NCBI GenBank assembly: GCA_000474255.1
Contig: BATO01000068.1
Coordinates: 1-34,835, forward strand
Source of the DNA: Aquipseudomonas alcaligenes MRY13-0052
GTDB taxonomy: Bacteria; Pseudomonadota; Gammaproteobacteria; Pseudomonadales; Pseudomonadaceae
Length of the DNA stretch: 34,835 bases
Reading direction: 5' to 3'
Shown here: piece by piece, positions 8,132 to 16,332 of the stretch
Layout: each line of letters opens with the position of its first letter
Numbering within the stretch: position 1 is the first letter of the stretch
Notes under the pieces: model-generated
Seen by the model: the letters and a program-made list of their open reading frames with translations, nothing else
Database searches by the model: none
What the model was told of the DNA's origin: nothing
Program-made: the position numbers and the translations under genes

Positions 8132-9048
8132 AGGTCGGCTCCTTCCAGGGCCTGGCCGGGTTCGGTCTGCAGGTGCGTGGCCAGCTTGAGGGTCTCCAGC
8201 AGGTGGCGCGCGTCGTAGGGCGCGCGCACCTTGATGTCGTTGTCGAAGTAGCAATACACATCACGGCTGGCGCGTTTTGCGGGGGGCTCGGCGCTGATCA
8301 GCCGGGCGTCGTCGGGCTGGCTGCCCTGGCTCCAGGCTTCGATCCGCTTTTTCCAGGCCTTCAGCGCGGCGGGCGAGTAGCCACTGGCGTAGAGCTGCTT
8401 GTCGCCGTGCAGGCGCATGTAGACGAAGTCGCTGGTGAGGTCTTCGGCGTAGGGCCACTTTTTCGCCGTGTCGGCGACCACCAGGGCCACCCCGTGCTGG
8501 CGCAGCAGGGCGATGAAGGCCTCGTCGCGGAAGCTGTCGTTGCGGATCTCCACCGCATGGCGCAGGGGCCGGCCCTTGGGAATGTCGAGGTAACCGGCCT
8601 GGTGCAGGCGCGCGTCGCTGTGGCGGGCCAGGGTGCGGGCGGCGTCACTGTCCCTCGGCAGCAGGGCGAGGAAGTCGGCGAACAGCGCGGGGTCGAAGGC
8701 GAAGCTGGGCGGGAACTGCCAGAGCAGCGGCCCGAGCTTGTCACCCAGGTGGAACAGCCCCGAGGCCATGAAGTTGGCCACCGGCTGCTGCACGTCGCGC
8801 AGGCGTTTCACATGGGTGATGTAGCGCGGTGCCTTGACGCTGAAGAGGAAGTTCTCGGGGGTGTCGGCGGCCCAGCCGGCGTAGCGTTCGGGCGTCTGCA
8901 GGGCATAAAAGGAGCCGTTGATCTCGATGCTGTTGACCGCCCGCGAGGCGAAGCGCAGCTCTTTCTTCTGCACCAGGCCCTTGGGGTAGAAGTCGCCGCG
9001 CCAGGGGGCGTAGCGCCAGCCGGAAATGCCGATACGGATCTCTGCCAT
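8128..9048 (-). CDS. DUF72 family protein (YecE-like)
   Basis: A 306-residue TIM-barrel-like protein with family landmarks [19 protein letters not shown] at the start, [20 protein letters not shown], a [10 protein letters not shown] strand, FVYMRLHG and a final [15 protein letters not shown]. The biochemical function of DUF72 is not established. The start is ATG 9048; a GTG one codon earlier is also possible. The gene is 13 bp downstream of the alcohol dehydrogenase and overlaps the YbhP-like gene by GTGA. The same neighbourhood (DUF72, YbhP, ClsB, YbhN) is, as I recall, present in P. aeruginosa, so the link with lipid genes seems conserved. Confidence 0.87.
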   Translation of the reverse strand: MAEIRIGISGWRYAPWRGDFYPKGLVQKKELRFASRAVNSIEINGSFYALQTPERYAGWAADTPENFLFSVKAPRYITHVKRLRDVQQPVANFMASGLFHLGDKLGPLLWQFPPSFAFDPALFADFLALLPRDSDAARTLARHSDARLHQAGYLDIPKGRPLRHAVEIRNDSFRDEAFIALLRQHGVALVVADTAKKWPYAEDLTSDFVYMRLHGDKQLYASGYSPAALKAWKKRIEAWSQGSQPDDARLISAEPPAKRASRDVYCYFDNDIKVRAPYDARHLLETLKLATHLQTEPGQALEGADL

Positions 9049-9061
9049 CACCGCGTCCCCG

Positions 9062-10348
9062 TTAACGAGCCTGGCCCTTGGATGCGGACAGGGTCCGCTC
9101 CAGCTGTTCCTCGCCTTTGATGATCTCCTCGCCGCTGTCGCCGGCCGGCTGCTGCCGTTGCGGGTGCAGCTCCACCTTGATCCAGCCGTTCTCGCGGCGG
9201 TCGAAGGCCTTGAAGGCTTCGATGGCATCGCTCATGGGTTTGACCTGGGTGAGGATCTTCGCCGGGTCCACGCGCTTGTTCAGGGTCAGCTCGATGAGCG
9301 TGGGGATGTACTTGCGGTGGTGGCAGTTGCCCATGTTGAGGGTGAGGTTCTTGTTCATCGCCAGGCCGATGGGGAAGCTGCGCGCCTGCTGCGGGTAGAC
9401 GCCGATGATCGACAGGGTGCCGGCCTTGGCCAGCCCCTCGACGGCCCACTGCAGCGCCTGGCTCGGGGCATCGCCGGGGTGCCAGTTATCGCCGTCGGGG
9501 TGGGTGCGCGGGGTCAGTTCGGCCATTTCCCGGCGCATGCGCCCGGCGCCGTGGTGGTCGTGGCAGGCGTGCTCGGCGTCCACGCCCACGGCGTCGATGG
9601 CGCGGTCGACGCCGATGCCGTCGGTGAGGCGACGCAGGGTCTTCACCGGGTCTTCCAGATCGAAGTTGATCACCTCGGCACCTTGCTGGCGGGCCATGCG
9701 CAGGCGGTCGTCGAGGTGGTCGATGGCGAACACCCGGGCGGCCCCCAGCAGCTTGGCGCTGGCGATGGCGAACTGGCCCACCGGGCCGCAGCCGAACACC
9801 GCCACGGTGTCGCCGGGGGTGATCTCGGCCATTTCCGCGCCGAAGTAGCCGGTGGGGAAGATGTCCGACAGCAGGATGGCCTGGTCGTCGCTGATTTCGC
9901 TGGGCAGCTTGATCAGGCCGATGTTGGCGTAGGGGATGCGCGCCTTCTCCGCCTGCAGGCCCTGGAAGGGGCCGGTGGCCTTGGGCCCGCCGTAGAAGGC
10001 GGTGCCCGCCTGCTTGCCGTTGGGGTTGGCCAGGTCGCACTGGGCGTAGTACCCGGCGCGGCAATAGGAGCAGTTGCCGCAGGCGATGGTGGAGGGCACC
10101 ACCACCCGGTCGCCGATCTGCAGGTTGCGCACGTCGCTGCCCAGGGCCTCGACTATGCCGACGCCCTCGTGGCCAAGGATGGTGCCCTTGACCATGCCGC
10201 TGACGGTGCCGCGCACGAAGTGCAGGTCGGTGCCGCAGATGGCCGAGGCGGTGAGGCGGATGATGGCGTCGGTGGGAGCCTGGAGGGTGGGCTCGGGGAC
10301 ATCGTCGAGGCGAATGTCACCCACGCCATGGAATACGACTGCCTTCAT
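9062..10348 (-). CDS. Zinc-dependent alcohol dehydrogenase, formaldehyde dehydrogenase-like
   Basis: A 428-residue medium-chain dehydrogenase. The catalytic zinc site is in AICGTDLHFVRG and GHEGVGIVE, and the structural zinc cysteines lie in CGNCSYCRAGYYAQC. The NAD-binding loop is VAVFGCGPVGQFA. A long insert (around THPDGDNWHPGDAP) resembles that of glutathione-independent formaldehyde dehydrogenases. The last 30 residues are a charged extension beyond the usual end. AGGAG lies upstream of the ATG. It heads the ADH-DUF72-ybhP-clsB-ybhN group after a 461-bp gap, so it probably has its own promoter. The true substrate cannot be read from sequence. Confidence 0.87.
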   Translation of the reverse strand: MKAVVFHGVGDIRLDDVPEPTLQAPTDAIIRLTASAICGTDLHFVRGTVSGMVKGTILGHEGVGIVEALGSDVRNLQIGDRVVVPSTIACGNCSYCRAGYYAQCDLANPNGKQAGTAFYGGPKATGPFQGLQAEKARIPYANIGLIKLPSEISDDQAILLSDIFPTGYFGAEMAEITPGDTVAVFGCGPVGQFAIASAKLLGAARVFAIDHLDDRLRMARQQGAEVINFDLEDPVKTLRRLTDGIGVDRAIDAVGVDAEHACHDHHGAGRMRREMAELTPRTHPDGDNWHPGDAPSQALQWAVEGLAKAGTLSIIGVYPQQARSFPIGLAMNKNLTLNMGNCHHRKYIPTLIELTLNKRVDPAKILTQVKPMSDAIEAFKAFDRRENGWIKVELHPQRQQPAGDSGEEIIKGEEQLERTLSASKGQAR

Positions 10349-10809
10349 GGAGGGCTCCTGTTCGGGGCCGGGCCGCTGTTCGTCGGCGACCAGGCATGGG
10401 AAACGGCAGGCGCCGGAGCGGCACCTGTGCTAGTTCCGACTGGGCGGCATAGGAGCGGTTCAGGTTTTCTGCCCGTTGGGCTCGTGGCGCAGCCCGGGCT
10501 TAGGCCCGGCGTGTGGTTGTGACACCGAGCGCGAATGAATTGGCTCCTGCACCAGGGAGGCGCGGTGCAGGGCCTTAGGGTGTGCTGCGCGCAACGGGGA
10601 GGACGACGCGCACATCAAGGTGAGGCCGGGCATCGAGGGCTGAGCAGCCAAGTAGGTCGGGTGAAACCCGGCGCACGGTGTGGCGCCAATCGCGAATGTT
10701 CGGCATGACCTCGAATGGTGGACCGATGAAGCGTGGTCCACATTTCGGGACGGTCCGAGGTGGCGGTGGCTACGGGGGCAAGGGAGTGGAGCCTTGGGCC
10801 ATTGCGCTG
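10349..10809. other. 461-bp intergenic region with degenerate palindromes
   Basis: I see no convincing gene here. It holds several repeat fragments: a hairpin CCGGGC-TTAG-GCCCGG (10494-10509); an 18-base word TAGGGTGTGCTGCGCGCA (10576-10593) that recurs at 33024-33041; and GTAGGTCGGGTGAAACCCGGC (10652-10672) with an inner CGGGT-GAA-ACCCG hairpin. It splits an otherwise tightly packed minus-strand block, so it probably ends the glycosyltransferase transcript and carries the promoter of the alcohol dehydrogenase group. I could not find a convincing promoter pair. Confidence 0.6.
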
Positions 10810-11457
10810 CTACAGCAACCCGCGCAGGAACGCGGCGAAGCCCTCCGGGGCGCGGGCGTCGAGGCGGGCGCTGATGTGCACGGCGGGGCGGCTGCTCCAG
10901 GAGATGCGCGCACCGCTGCGTTCGAAGGCGCGCACCAGGTGCAGGTCCTCGTGGGCGGCCAGGGGCGGGAAGCCCCCGGCGCGCAGGTAGGCCTCGGCGC
11001 TGAAACCGAGGTTGGCGCCGTGCACGTGGCGGTGGTCGTCGTGCTGCTGGTAGTGGGCGTGGTAGCGCGCCTGGGCGTCGAGGTGAATGCCGTCCCACTG
11101 GGCGATGCGCACGGTGCCGCAGACCACATCGGCACCCAGGGCCAGCTGCGCGGCCAGCCAGTTGGCGCCGGCGATGCTGTCGGCATCGGTGCAGGCGATC
11201 CAGCGCGCGCCCCGGTCCAGCAGCCAGCGCACGCCGGTGGCGCGGGCCTGGCCGACGTTGCGCGCATCGATGGCCAGGGTGGCGATGCCGGCGGCCTCGG
11301 CGATGGCGGCGGAGCCGTCGCTGCAGGCGTCCAGCACCGCCAGTACCTGGACGGTTTCACCGCCCAGATCGGGGTGTGCGGCGGCCTGCAGCACCGAGTC
11401 GATGCAGGCGCCCAGCAGTTGTTCCTCGTCATGCACGGGGATGACGACGCCGATCAT
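10810..11457 (-). CDS. Family 2-like glycosyltransferase
   Basis: A 215-residue GT-A-type protein. It starts with MIGVVIPVHDEEQLL, has the nucleotide-sugar residues D43 and SDGS, a DxD-like D91-A-D93 (ACTDADS) for metal and sugar-phosphate binding, then HGANLGFSAEAYLRAGGF and HEDLHLVRAF, the acceptor and catalytic segments of GT2 enzymes. There is no membrane helix, so it probably acts on a soluble or peripheral acceptor. It is short but appears complete. The ATG overlaps the methyltransferase stop in ATGA (11454-11457). As the last gene of the four-gene cassette it probably adds one sugar to, or builds, the cassette product; donor and acceptor are unknown. Confidence 0.85.
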   Translation of the reverse strand: MIGVVIPVHDEEQLLGACIDSVLQAAAHPDLGGETVQVLAVLDACSDGSAAIAEAAGIATLAIDARNVGQARATGVRWLLDRGARWIACTDADSIAGANWLAAQLALGADVVCGTVRIAQWDGIHLDAQARYHAHYQQHDDHRHVHGANLGFSAEAYLRAGGFPPLAAHEDLHLVRAFERSGARISWSSRPAVHISARLDARAPEGFAAFLRGLL

Positions 11458-12065
11458 GCTTCGCGCTCCCGCAGCCCTTCGCGCTCGGCCACCGAGGTGG
11501 CGTCGTGGCACCAGACCTCCAGCAGCAGGTCGGGCTCCTCGTGGCGCAGCAGGCGCGGCATGCCGAGGCCTTCATGCAGGCGCGCGTGGACCTGGTCGCC
11601 GGTCAGCGGGCAGCCTTCGATCACCGGGCGCCAATGGCAGGCGAGCAGGGTGCCGCCACGGTTCAGGGCCCGTAGCGCGCATCCGATCAGGCGTTCGAGG
11701 TCGGCGGCGTCGAGGTAGTAGCACAGCTCGCTGAGGACGATCAGGTCGAAGCGCCCGCTGGGCCATTGCTCCGGCAGGCGCGCCTGCTGCAGGCGCACGT
11801 TGGGCTTGTTGGCCAGGCGCTGGGCCGCCAGCTCGATGGCGCGCCCGGAGATGTCGCAGCACAGCAGGTCATGGCAGCGGTCGGCCAGGCGCAGGCTCAG
11901 CTCGCCGTTGCTGCAGCCGGGCTCGAAGACCTTGTCGTAGAAGCCGCGGGGCAGGGCGGCCAGCACCAGGTTGCGCTTGCGCTTCTCGTACCAGCGCTTG
12001 CGGAAGGCCCAGGGGTCGCGGCTGTCCTGGTAGAGCGTGTCGAAATAGCTGTCGGCCACGCTCAC
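11454..12065 (-). CDS. NodS-like SAM-dependent methyltransferase
   Basis: A 203-residue class I methyltransferase. The N-terminus (YFDTLYQDSRDPWAFRKRWY) and motif I at about 46-54 (VFEPGCSNG), with LCCDISGRAIELA as motif II and FDLIVLSELCYYL as motif IV, resemble the NodS group, whose founder N-methylates the deacetylated sugar of Nod factors. The start is GTG 12065, overlapping the PIG-L stop as GTGA. Position directly after a deacetylase gene fits a methylase acting on a freed amine, as NodS follows NodB in Nod-factor synthesis; this parallel is an inference. NodS-like proteins are also found in clusters of unknown product, so the substrate is open. Confidence 0.86.
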   Translation of the reverse strand: MSVADSYFDTLYQDSRDPWAFRKRWYEKRKRNLVLAALPRGFYDKVFEPGCSNGELSLRLADRCHDLLCCDISGRAIELAAQRLANKPNVRLQQARLPEQWPSGRFDLIVLSELCYYLDAADLERLIGCALRALNRGGTLLACHWRPVIEGCPLTGDQVHARLHEGLGMPRLLRHEEPDLLLEVWCHDATSVAEREGLREREA

Positions 12066-12817
12066 AGGAAGACCAGCTCGAAGGGTTGCTGCAGGCGTTC
12101 CAGGCTGGCGGGGGTGAGCACCGGCTGGCCGCCGTCCGGGTCCGCGTACAGCTGGCTGGCGAAGGCCTGCACGGCATGGCGCTTGCGGGCCAGGGTCCAG
12201 TTGTCCAGCTCCACCTTGCGCGCACGTTCCCAGGGGATGCGCGGGTCCTCGGGGGCGGCCCAGTGCCAGGCCCAGATGGGCACTTCATGGACCAGCGCGC
12301 CGACTTCCATGCCGGCTTCGAGCGTGGCCAGGCCCACCGCCTCGTGATCGGCGTGGCCGTCCTCGCGCCAGGTGGTGAAGACCACGTCCGAGGGTTGCAG
12401 GTAGGTGGTGAGGAAGCGCTTGAGCTCGCCCAGGTGGCGCTCGACGCCGGTGTCCGGGAAGCCGCCGCGCAGCCATTTCAGCTCGGCCACGGGGATGCCC
12501 AGCCGGTGCAGCGCCTCGGCGCTCTCCTGGGGGCGCACGATGCCGAGGCGGTGCGCCGTCCAGTAGGGCGAGCCGGGGTGGCTGGCGCTGCCGTCGGTGA
12601 CCGAGATCAGCAGCACCTGGCGGCCCAGCTGGAACAGCAACTGCAACAGGCCGCCGCAGCCGAGCACCTCGTCGTCCGGGTGCGGGGCGACGATCACCGC
12701 GCGGGCTTCCGGCGGCACCAGGCGCTTGCAATCGATGCTGGGCACCAGGCCCAGGTGGTGCGAGGCGTTCCAGGCCTGCAGCGGCGTTCCGTCGCCATGG
12801 ATGAGGTGGGCTCTCAT
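12062..12817 (-). CDS. PIG-L family deacetylase
   Basis: A 251-residue LmbE/PIG-L protein. The zinc site is intact: H46, D48, D49, E50 in the motif PHPDDE, then the later histidines H155 and H158 in HADHEAVG. The family removes N-acetyl groups from GlcNAc-linked molecules (GPI anchor, mycothiol, bacillithiol, teicoplanin precursors). No signal peptide, so cytoplasmic. ATG 12817 overlaps the stop of the upstream acyl-CoA dehydrogenase-like gene in ATGA. Its neighbours are a methyltransferase and a glycosyltransferase, pointing to an N-acetyl amino sugar intermediate. I see no ligase of the kind found in mycothiol or bacillithiol synthesis nearby. Confidence 0.9.
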   Translation of the reverse strand: MRAHLIHGDGTPLQAWNASHHLGLVPSIDCKRLVPPEARAVIVAPHPDDEVLGCGGLLQLLFQLGRQVLLISVTDGSASHPGSPYWTAHRLGIVRPQESAEALHRLGIPVAELKWLRGGFPDTGVERHLGELKRFLTTYLQPSDVVFTTWREDGHADHEAVGLATLEAGMEVGALVHEVPIWAWHWAAPEDPRIPWERARKVELDNWTLARKRHAVQAFASQLYADPDGGQPVLTPASLERLQQPFELVFL

Positions 12818-13848
12818 GGCATCCAGCTCCCTTGTGGGGCCAGGGCGGCGAGGCGACCGAGTACGGCGAGGTCGCGCTCGGCGTGGCTCTGGCGGAGGTA
12901 CACCGGCAGGTCGGCGAGCAACCGGGCCAGGTAGGGGTCGAGGCAATAGGGGGCCGCGCCCAGGGCGTGGCCGACATGCAGGAGGGCCGCTTCGGCCGCG
13001 CTTTCGCAGAGGGCGCGCAGGCGGCGCACCTGGCCTTCGGCGTCGGCGCGGGGGTGGCGGTCGATCCAGGCGGCGCATTCGCGCAGGGCGCAGGCCGCCC
13101 CATGCAGGTGCGCGTCCAGGGCGCCCAGGTGGGCCAGGGCGTGGGGTTCGTCATGCTTGGCACAATGGCGGCGCAGGGCCTCGCCCAGGGCCTGGGCGGC
13201 GCCGAACCAGCAGGCGGCGATGCCGGCGCCCCCCTGCCAGAAGCCGGGGCGCTCCAGGTAGCCTCCGGCGGCGCCGATGCAGTGGGCGCGCGCCTGCTCG
13301 AAGTGCACCGCGACACTGCCGGTGGCGGCCATGCCCACCGCGTTCCAGCCGCCTTCGCCGACGCGCACGCCGGGCTGGTCCAGTGCCACGGCCACCAGTT
13401 GCTGCCGGCCTTCCTCGTTCCAGCCGGTGAGCAGCGCGTGGCTGAGCACGGCGGCACCGGAGCACCAGGCCTTGGTGCCGTCCAGGCGCACGTCCTGCTG
13501 CGAGGTGCGGGCGTTGATGCGCACCCGCGCCTGGGGCGGTTCGGCGGCCCAGACGCCCCAGGTGCTGCCGGCCGGCGGAGCGTCGGCGCCCAGTTCATGG
13601 AGGATGGCCAGGGCGTCGGTGTGGCCTTCGTAGAGCTTGCACAGGCCCAGGTCGCGGGCAGCGACCCGGGCCAGGGCCTGCCAGCGCGCCAGGGTGGCGC
13701 CCGCGCCGGGCAACGGCAGGCGGTCGAGGCCCGCCGCCACCAGTGCGTCCAGGCGATGACCGAGTTCGCGGGCGTCGGCGCCCGGGCGCGGGTGTTCCGC
13801 CAGGCACCCTTCCAGGCGCTCGGCAGGAACGGCCGGGGCGCCCTGCAT
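12814..13848 (-). CDS. Acyl-CoA dehydrogenase-like flavoprotein
   Basis: A 344-residue protein, shorter than the usual 380-400 of acyl-CoA dehydrogenases. The middle beta domain is clear (VRLDGTKAWCSGAAVLSHAL, WNAVGMAATGSVAVHFEQA) and the C-terminal helices end with YLRQSHAERDLAVLGRL, typical of the family. The N-terminal helical domain looks reduced, and I could not locate the usual catalytic glutamate with confidence. It may act on an unusual substrate, not fatty acyl-CoA. ATG 13848 shares its A with the glgX stop (TGATG), so it is translationally coupled to glgX. It opens a four-gene cassette with deacetylase, methylase and glycosyltransferase; oxidation of an amine or acyl group on the same product is an inference. 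Confidence 0.8.
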   Translation of the reverse strand: MQGAPAVPAERLEGCLAEHPRPGADARELGHRLDALVAAGLDRLPLPGAGATLARWQALARVAARDLGLCKLYEGHTDALAILHELGADAPPAGSTWGVWAAEPPQARVRINARTSQQDVRLDGTKAWCSGAAVLSHALLTGWNEEGRQQLVAVALDQPGVRVGEGGWNAVGMAATGSVAVHFEQARAHCIGAAGGYLERPGFWQGGAGIAACWFGAAQALGEALRRHCAKHDEPHALAHLGALDAHLHGAACALRECAAWIDRHPRADAEGQVRRLRALCESAAEAALLHVGHALGAAPYCLDPYLARLLADLPVYLRQSHAERDLAVLGRLAALAPQGSWMP

Positions 13849-15974
13849 CAGCCGTTCTCCCGTTGCAGCTCGAAGAGCAGCAGCGAGCGGTTGGTGAGGG
13901 TGAACTCGGTGTCGAACTCGAAGCGCTCCAGGGAGCGTTCGTCGGGGCGGTTGGTGTCCAGCAGCAGGGTCCAGGCGGTGCCCTGGGCGACTTCCGGCAG
14001 GCGGAAGTTGACCACGTCGTGGTGGGCATTGAGCAACAGCAGCAGGGTGGCATCGGCACCGCTCTTGCGGATGCCGGTGGGTTGCGCGCGGCCGTCCATG
14101 AGCATGCCCAGGCAGCGGGCGTTGCCGTCCTGCCACTGTTCCTCGGTCATCTCGTTGCCGCAGGGCGACAGCCAGGCGACGTCCTTGACCCCGAGTTCTT
14201 CGTTGTACTCGCCCACCAGGAAACGGCCCCGACGCAGGATCGGGTAGGCACGGCGCAGGCTGATCAGCCGGCGGGTGAAGTCCAGCAGGCTGCGGCCCTC
14301 GTCGTCGAGTTCCCAGTCCACCCAGCCCAGTTCGTTGTCCTGGCAGTAGACGTTGTTGTTGCCCTGTTGGGTGCGGCTGAACTCGTCGCCCGCCACCAGC
14401 ATCGGCGTGCCCTGGGAGAGCAGCAGCGTGGCCATCATGTTGCGCATCTGGCGCAGGCGCAGCGCGCGGATGTCGGCGTCGTCGGTGGGGCCTTCGACGC
14501 CATGGTTCCAGGAGTAGTTGTTGTCGCTGCCGTCGCGGTTGCCTTCGTCGTTGGCTTCGTTGTGCTTGTGGTCGTAGCTGACCACGTCGCGCAGGGTGAA
14601 GCCGTCGTGGGCGGTGACGAAGTTGACCGAGGCGTAGGGCCGCCGACCGCGCTGGTTGAACAGGTCGCCCGAGGCGGTGAGGCGGCTGGCGAGCCCGGCG
14701 ATCTGCCCGCCATCGCCGCGCCAGAAGGCCCGCACGGTGTCGCGGAAGCGGTCGTTCCATTCCACCCAGCCGGGCGGGAAGCCGCCCACCTGGTAGCCGC
14801 CGGGGCCGCAGTCCCAGGGTTCGGCGATGAGCTTGAGCTTGCTCAGAACCGGGTCCTGGCGGCAGGCGACGAGGAAGCCGTGGCGTTCGTCGAAGCCGTG
14901 GGGGTGGCGGCCGAGGATGGTGGCGAGGTCGAAGCGGAAGCCGTCCACGTGCATCTCGGTGGCCCAGTAGCGCAGCGAGTCGGTGACCATCTGCAGCACG
15001 CAGGGGTGGCTGAGGTCGAGGGTGTTGCCGGTGCCGGAATCGTTGATGTAGTGGCGGCGGTTGTCGGGCATCAGCCGGTAGTAGGTGGCGTTGTCGATGC
15101 CGCGCATGCTCAGGGTCGGGCCCAGCTCGTTGCCCTCGGCTGTGTGGTTGTAGACCACGTCGAGGATCAGCTCCAGGCCGGCGTCGTGCAGGTGCGCGAC
15201 CATTTCCTTGAACTCGTTGATGTGGCCGCTGGCGAGGTAGGCGGCGTGGGGCGCGAAGAACGCCAGGCTGTTGTAGCCCCAGTAGTTGTTCATGCCCTTT
15301 TCCAGCAGGTGCTGGTCGTTGACGAAGCCGTGGATCGGCAGCAGCTCGATGCTGGTGATGCCCAGGGAGCGGATGTGCTGCAGCAGCTCGGCGTTCATCA
15401 GCCCGGCGCAGGTGCCGCGCAGGTGCTTGGGCACCGCCGGGTGGCGCATGCTGGTGCCGCGCAGGTGGGCCTCGTAGATGACCGTGGCATCCCAGGGCAC
15501 GCGCACCGACTTGTGCTCGGGCCAGGTGAAGGCCGGGTCGATGACCTTGGACTTGGGCACGAAGGCAGCGCTGTCGCGCTCGTCGAACGACAGGTCGCCG
15601 TCCTTGTGGCCAATGGTGTAGCCGAACAGCGCCTCGGACCAGCGCAGCCCACCCACCAGTTGGCGCGCGTAGGGGTCCACCAGCAGCTTGTTGGGGTTGA
15701 AGCGGTGGCCGGCGTCGGGCTCGTAGGGGCCGTGCACGCGGTAGCCGTAGATCTGCCCGGGGTGGGCGTCCGGCAGGTAGCCGTGCCAGATCTCGTCGGT
15801 GTATTCGGGCAGTTCGATGCGTTCCAGTTCCTGTTCGCCCTTGGCGTCGAACAGGCAGAGTTCCACCTTGGTGGCATGGGCGGAAAACAGCGCGAAGTTC
15901 ACCCCCAGCCCGTCCCAGGTGGCGCCCAGGGGGAAGGGGTGGCCTTCGGTTATCCGTGAGCGTTGCCTGCTCAT
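13848..15974 (-). CDS. glgX: Glycogen debranching enzyme GlgX
   Basis: A 708-residue GH13 isoamylase-type enzyme. An N-terminal carbohydrate-binding domain (about 10-130) precedes the barrel, with region I DVVYNHT (272-278), nucleophile D349 in GFRFDLA, acid E385 in LIAEPWD and the transition-state pair H456-D457 in VTAHDGF. It cleaves alpha-1,6 branches, mainly of short outer chains, from alpha-glucan. GAGGAG lies 9 nt before the ATG. A 34-bp gap separates it from the DUF2934 gene upstream. With MalQ, TreY and TreZ it feeds linear chains to trehalose formation. Confidence 0.95.
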   Translation of the reverse strand: MSRQRSRITEGHPFPLGATWDGLGVNFALFSAHATKVELCLFDAKGEQELERIELPEYTDEIWHGYLPDAHPGQIYGYRVHGPYEPDAGHRFNPNKLLVDPYARQLVGGLRWSEALFGYTIGHKDGDLSFDERDSAAFVPKSKVIDPAFTWPEHKSVRVPWDATVIYEAHLRGTSMRHPAVPKHLRGTCAGLMNAELLQHIRSLGITSIELLPIHGFVNDQHLLEKGMNNYWGYNSLAFFAPHAAYLASGHINEFKEMVAHLHDAGLELILDVVYNHTAEGNELGPTLSMRGIDNATYYRLMPDNRRHYINDSGTGNTLDLSHPCVLQMVTDSLRYWATEMHVDGFRFDLATILGRHPHGFDERHGFLVACRQDPVLSKLKLIAEPWDCGPGGYQVGGFPPGWVEWNDRFRDTVRAFWRGDGGQIAGLASRLTASGDLFNQRGRRPYASVNFVTAHDGFTLRDVVSYDHKHNEANDEGNRDGSDNNYSWNHGVEGPTDDADIRALRLRQMRNMMATLLLSQGTPMLVAGDEFSRTQQGNNNVYCQDNELGWVDWELDDEGRSLLDFTRRLISLRRAYPILRRGRFLVGEYNEELGVKDVAWLSPCGNEMTEEQWQDGNARCLGMLMDGRAQPTGIRKSGADATLLLLLNAHHDVVNFRLPEVAQGTAWTLLLDTNRPDERSLERFEFDTEFTLTNRSLLLFELQRENG

Positions 15975-16008
15975 TGGGTGGTTCTCCTCATAGGGCGTTC
16001 AGTGCGGT

Positions 16009-16332
16009 TCAGGCCTTGGATGGCTTGGGTGCGGTTTTGGTGGCGCGGGGTTTCTTCAGCAACGCCGGTTTCTCTTCGGCGGCGGCCTTGGGCGCCCGGG
16101 GTTTGCGCGTGGGCGCCGGGGTGGCGACCGCTTCGGCGGGAGCGCTGGCCGGCACTTCCTTGGGCTTGTTCACCCGCCGTGGCTTGGGCGCCGGTGGGCG
16201 TTCGCCACGGGTTTCCGATTCGGCGAGCTTGCGCGCCATCTCCCAGTGGCGGGCGTCCTGGCCGCTGGGTTTGCCCTCCGATTCCCAGATCTGGTACGCG
16301 AGTTCGCGGATGCGCTGTTCATCTGCACTCAT
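16009..16332 (-). CDS. DUF2934 protein with Lys/Pro/Ala-rich tail
   Basis: A 107-residue protein. Residues about 3-42 (EQRIRELAYQIWESEGKPSG through WEMARKLAES) are a clear DUF2934 domain, a short helical unit of unknown function. The remainder is basic and repetitive, rich in KPRAPK/AAAEEK/KKPRATK, like a histone-H1-type tail (compare AlgP of P. aeruginosa), and is probably disordered. ATG 16332 overlaps the treY stop in ATGA. DUF2934 genes often lie within glycogen/trehalose clusters in pseudomonads and other proteobacteria, and the link is conserved but unexplained. Nucleic-acid or polyanion binding by the tail is an inference. Confidence 0.85.
   Translation of the reverse strand: MSADEQRIRELAYQIWESEGKPSGQDARHWEMARKLAESETRGERPPAPKPRRVNKPKEVPASAPAEAVATPAPTRKPRAPKAAAEEKPALLKKPRATKTAPKPSKA

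Noticed and set aside
10460-11098. Minus-strand 212-codon frame covering the 461-bp gap
   Set aside because: It is an out-of-frame reading of the glycosyltransferase gene that runs into the gap; the Arg/Pro-rich text has no domain.
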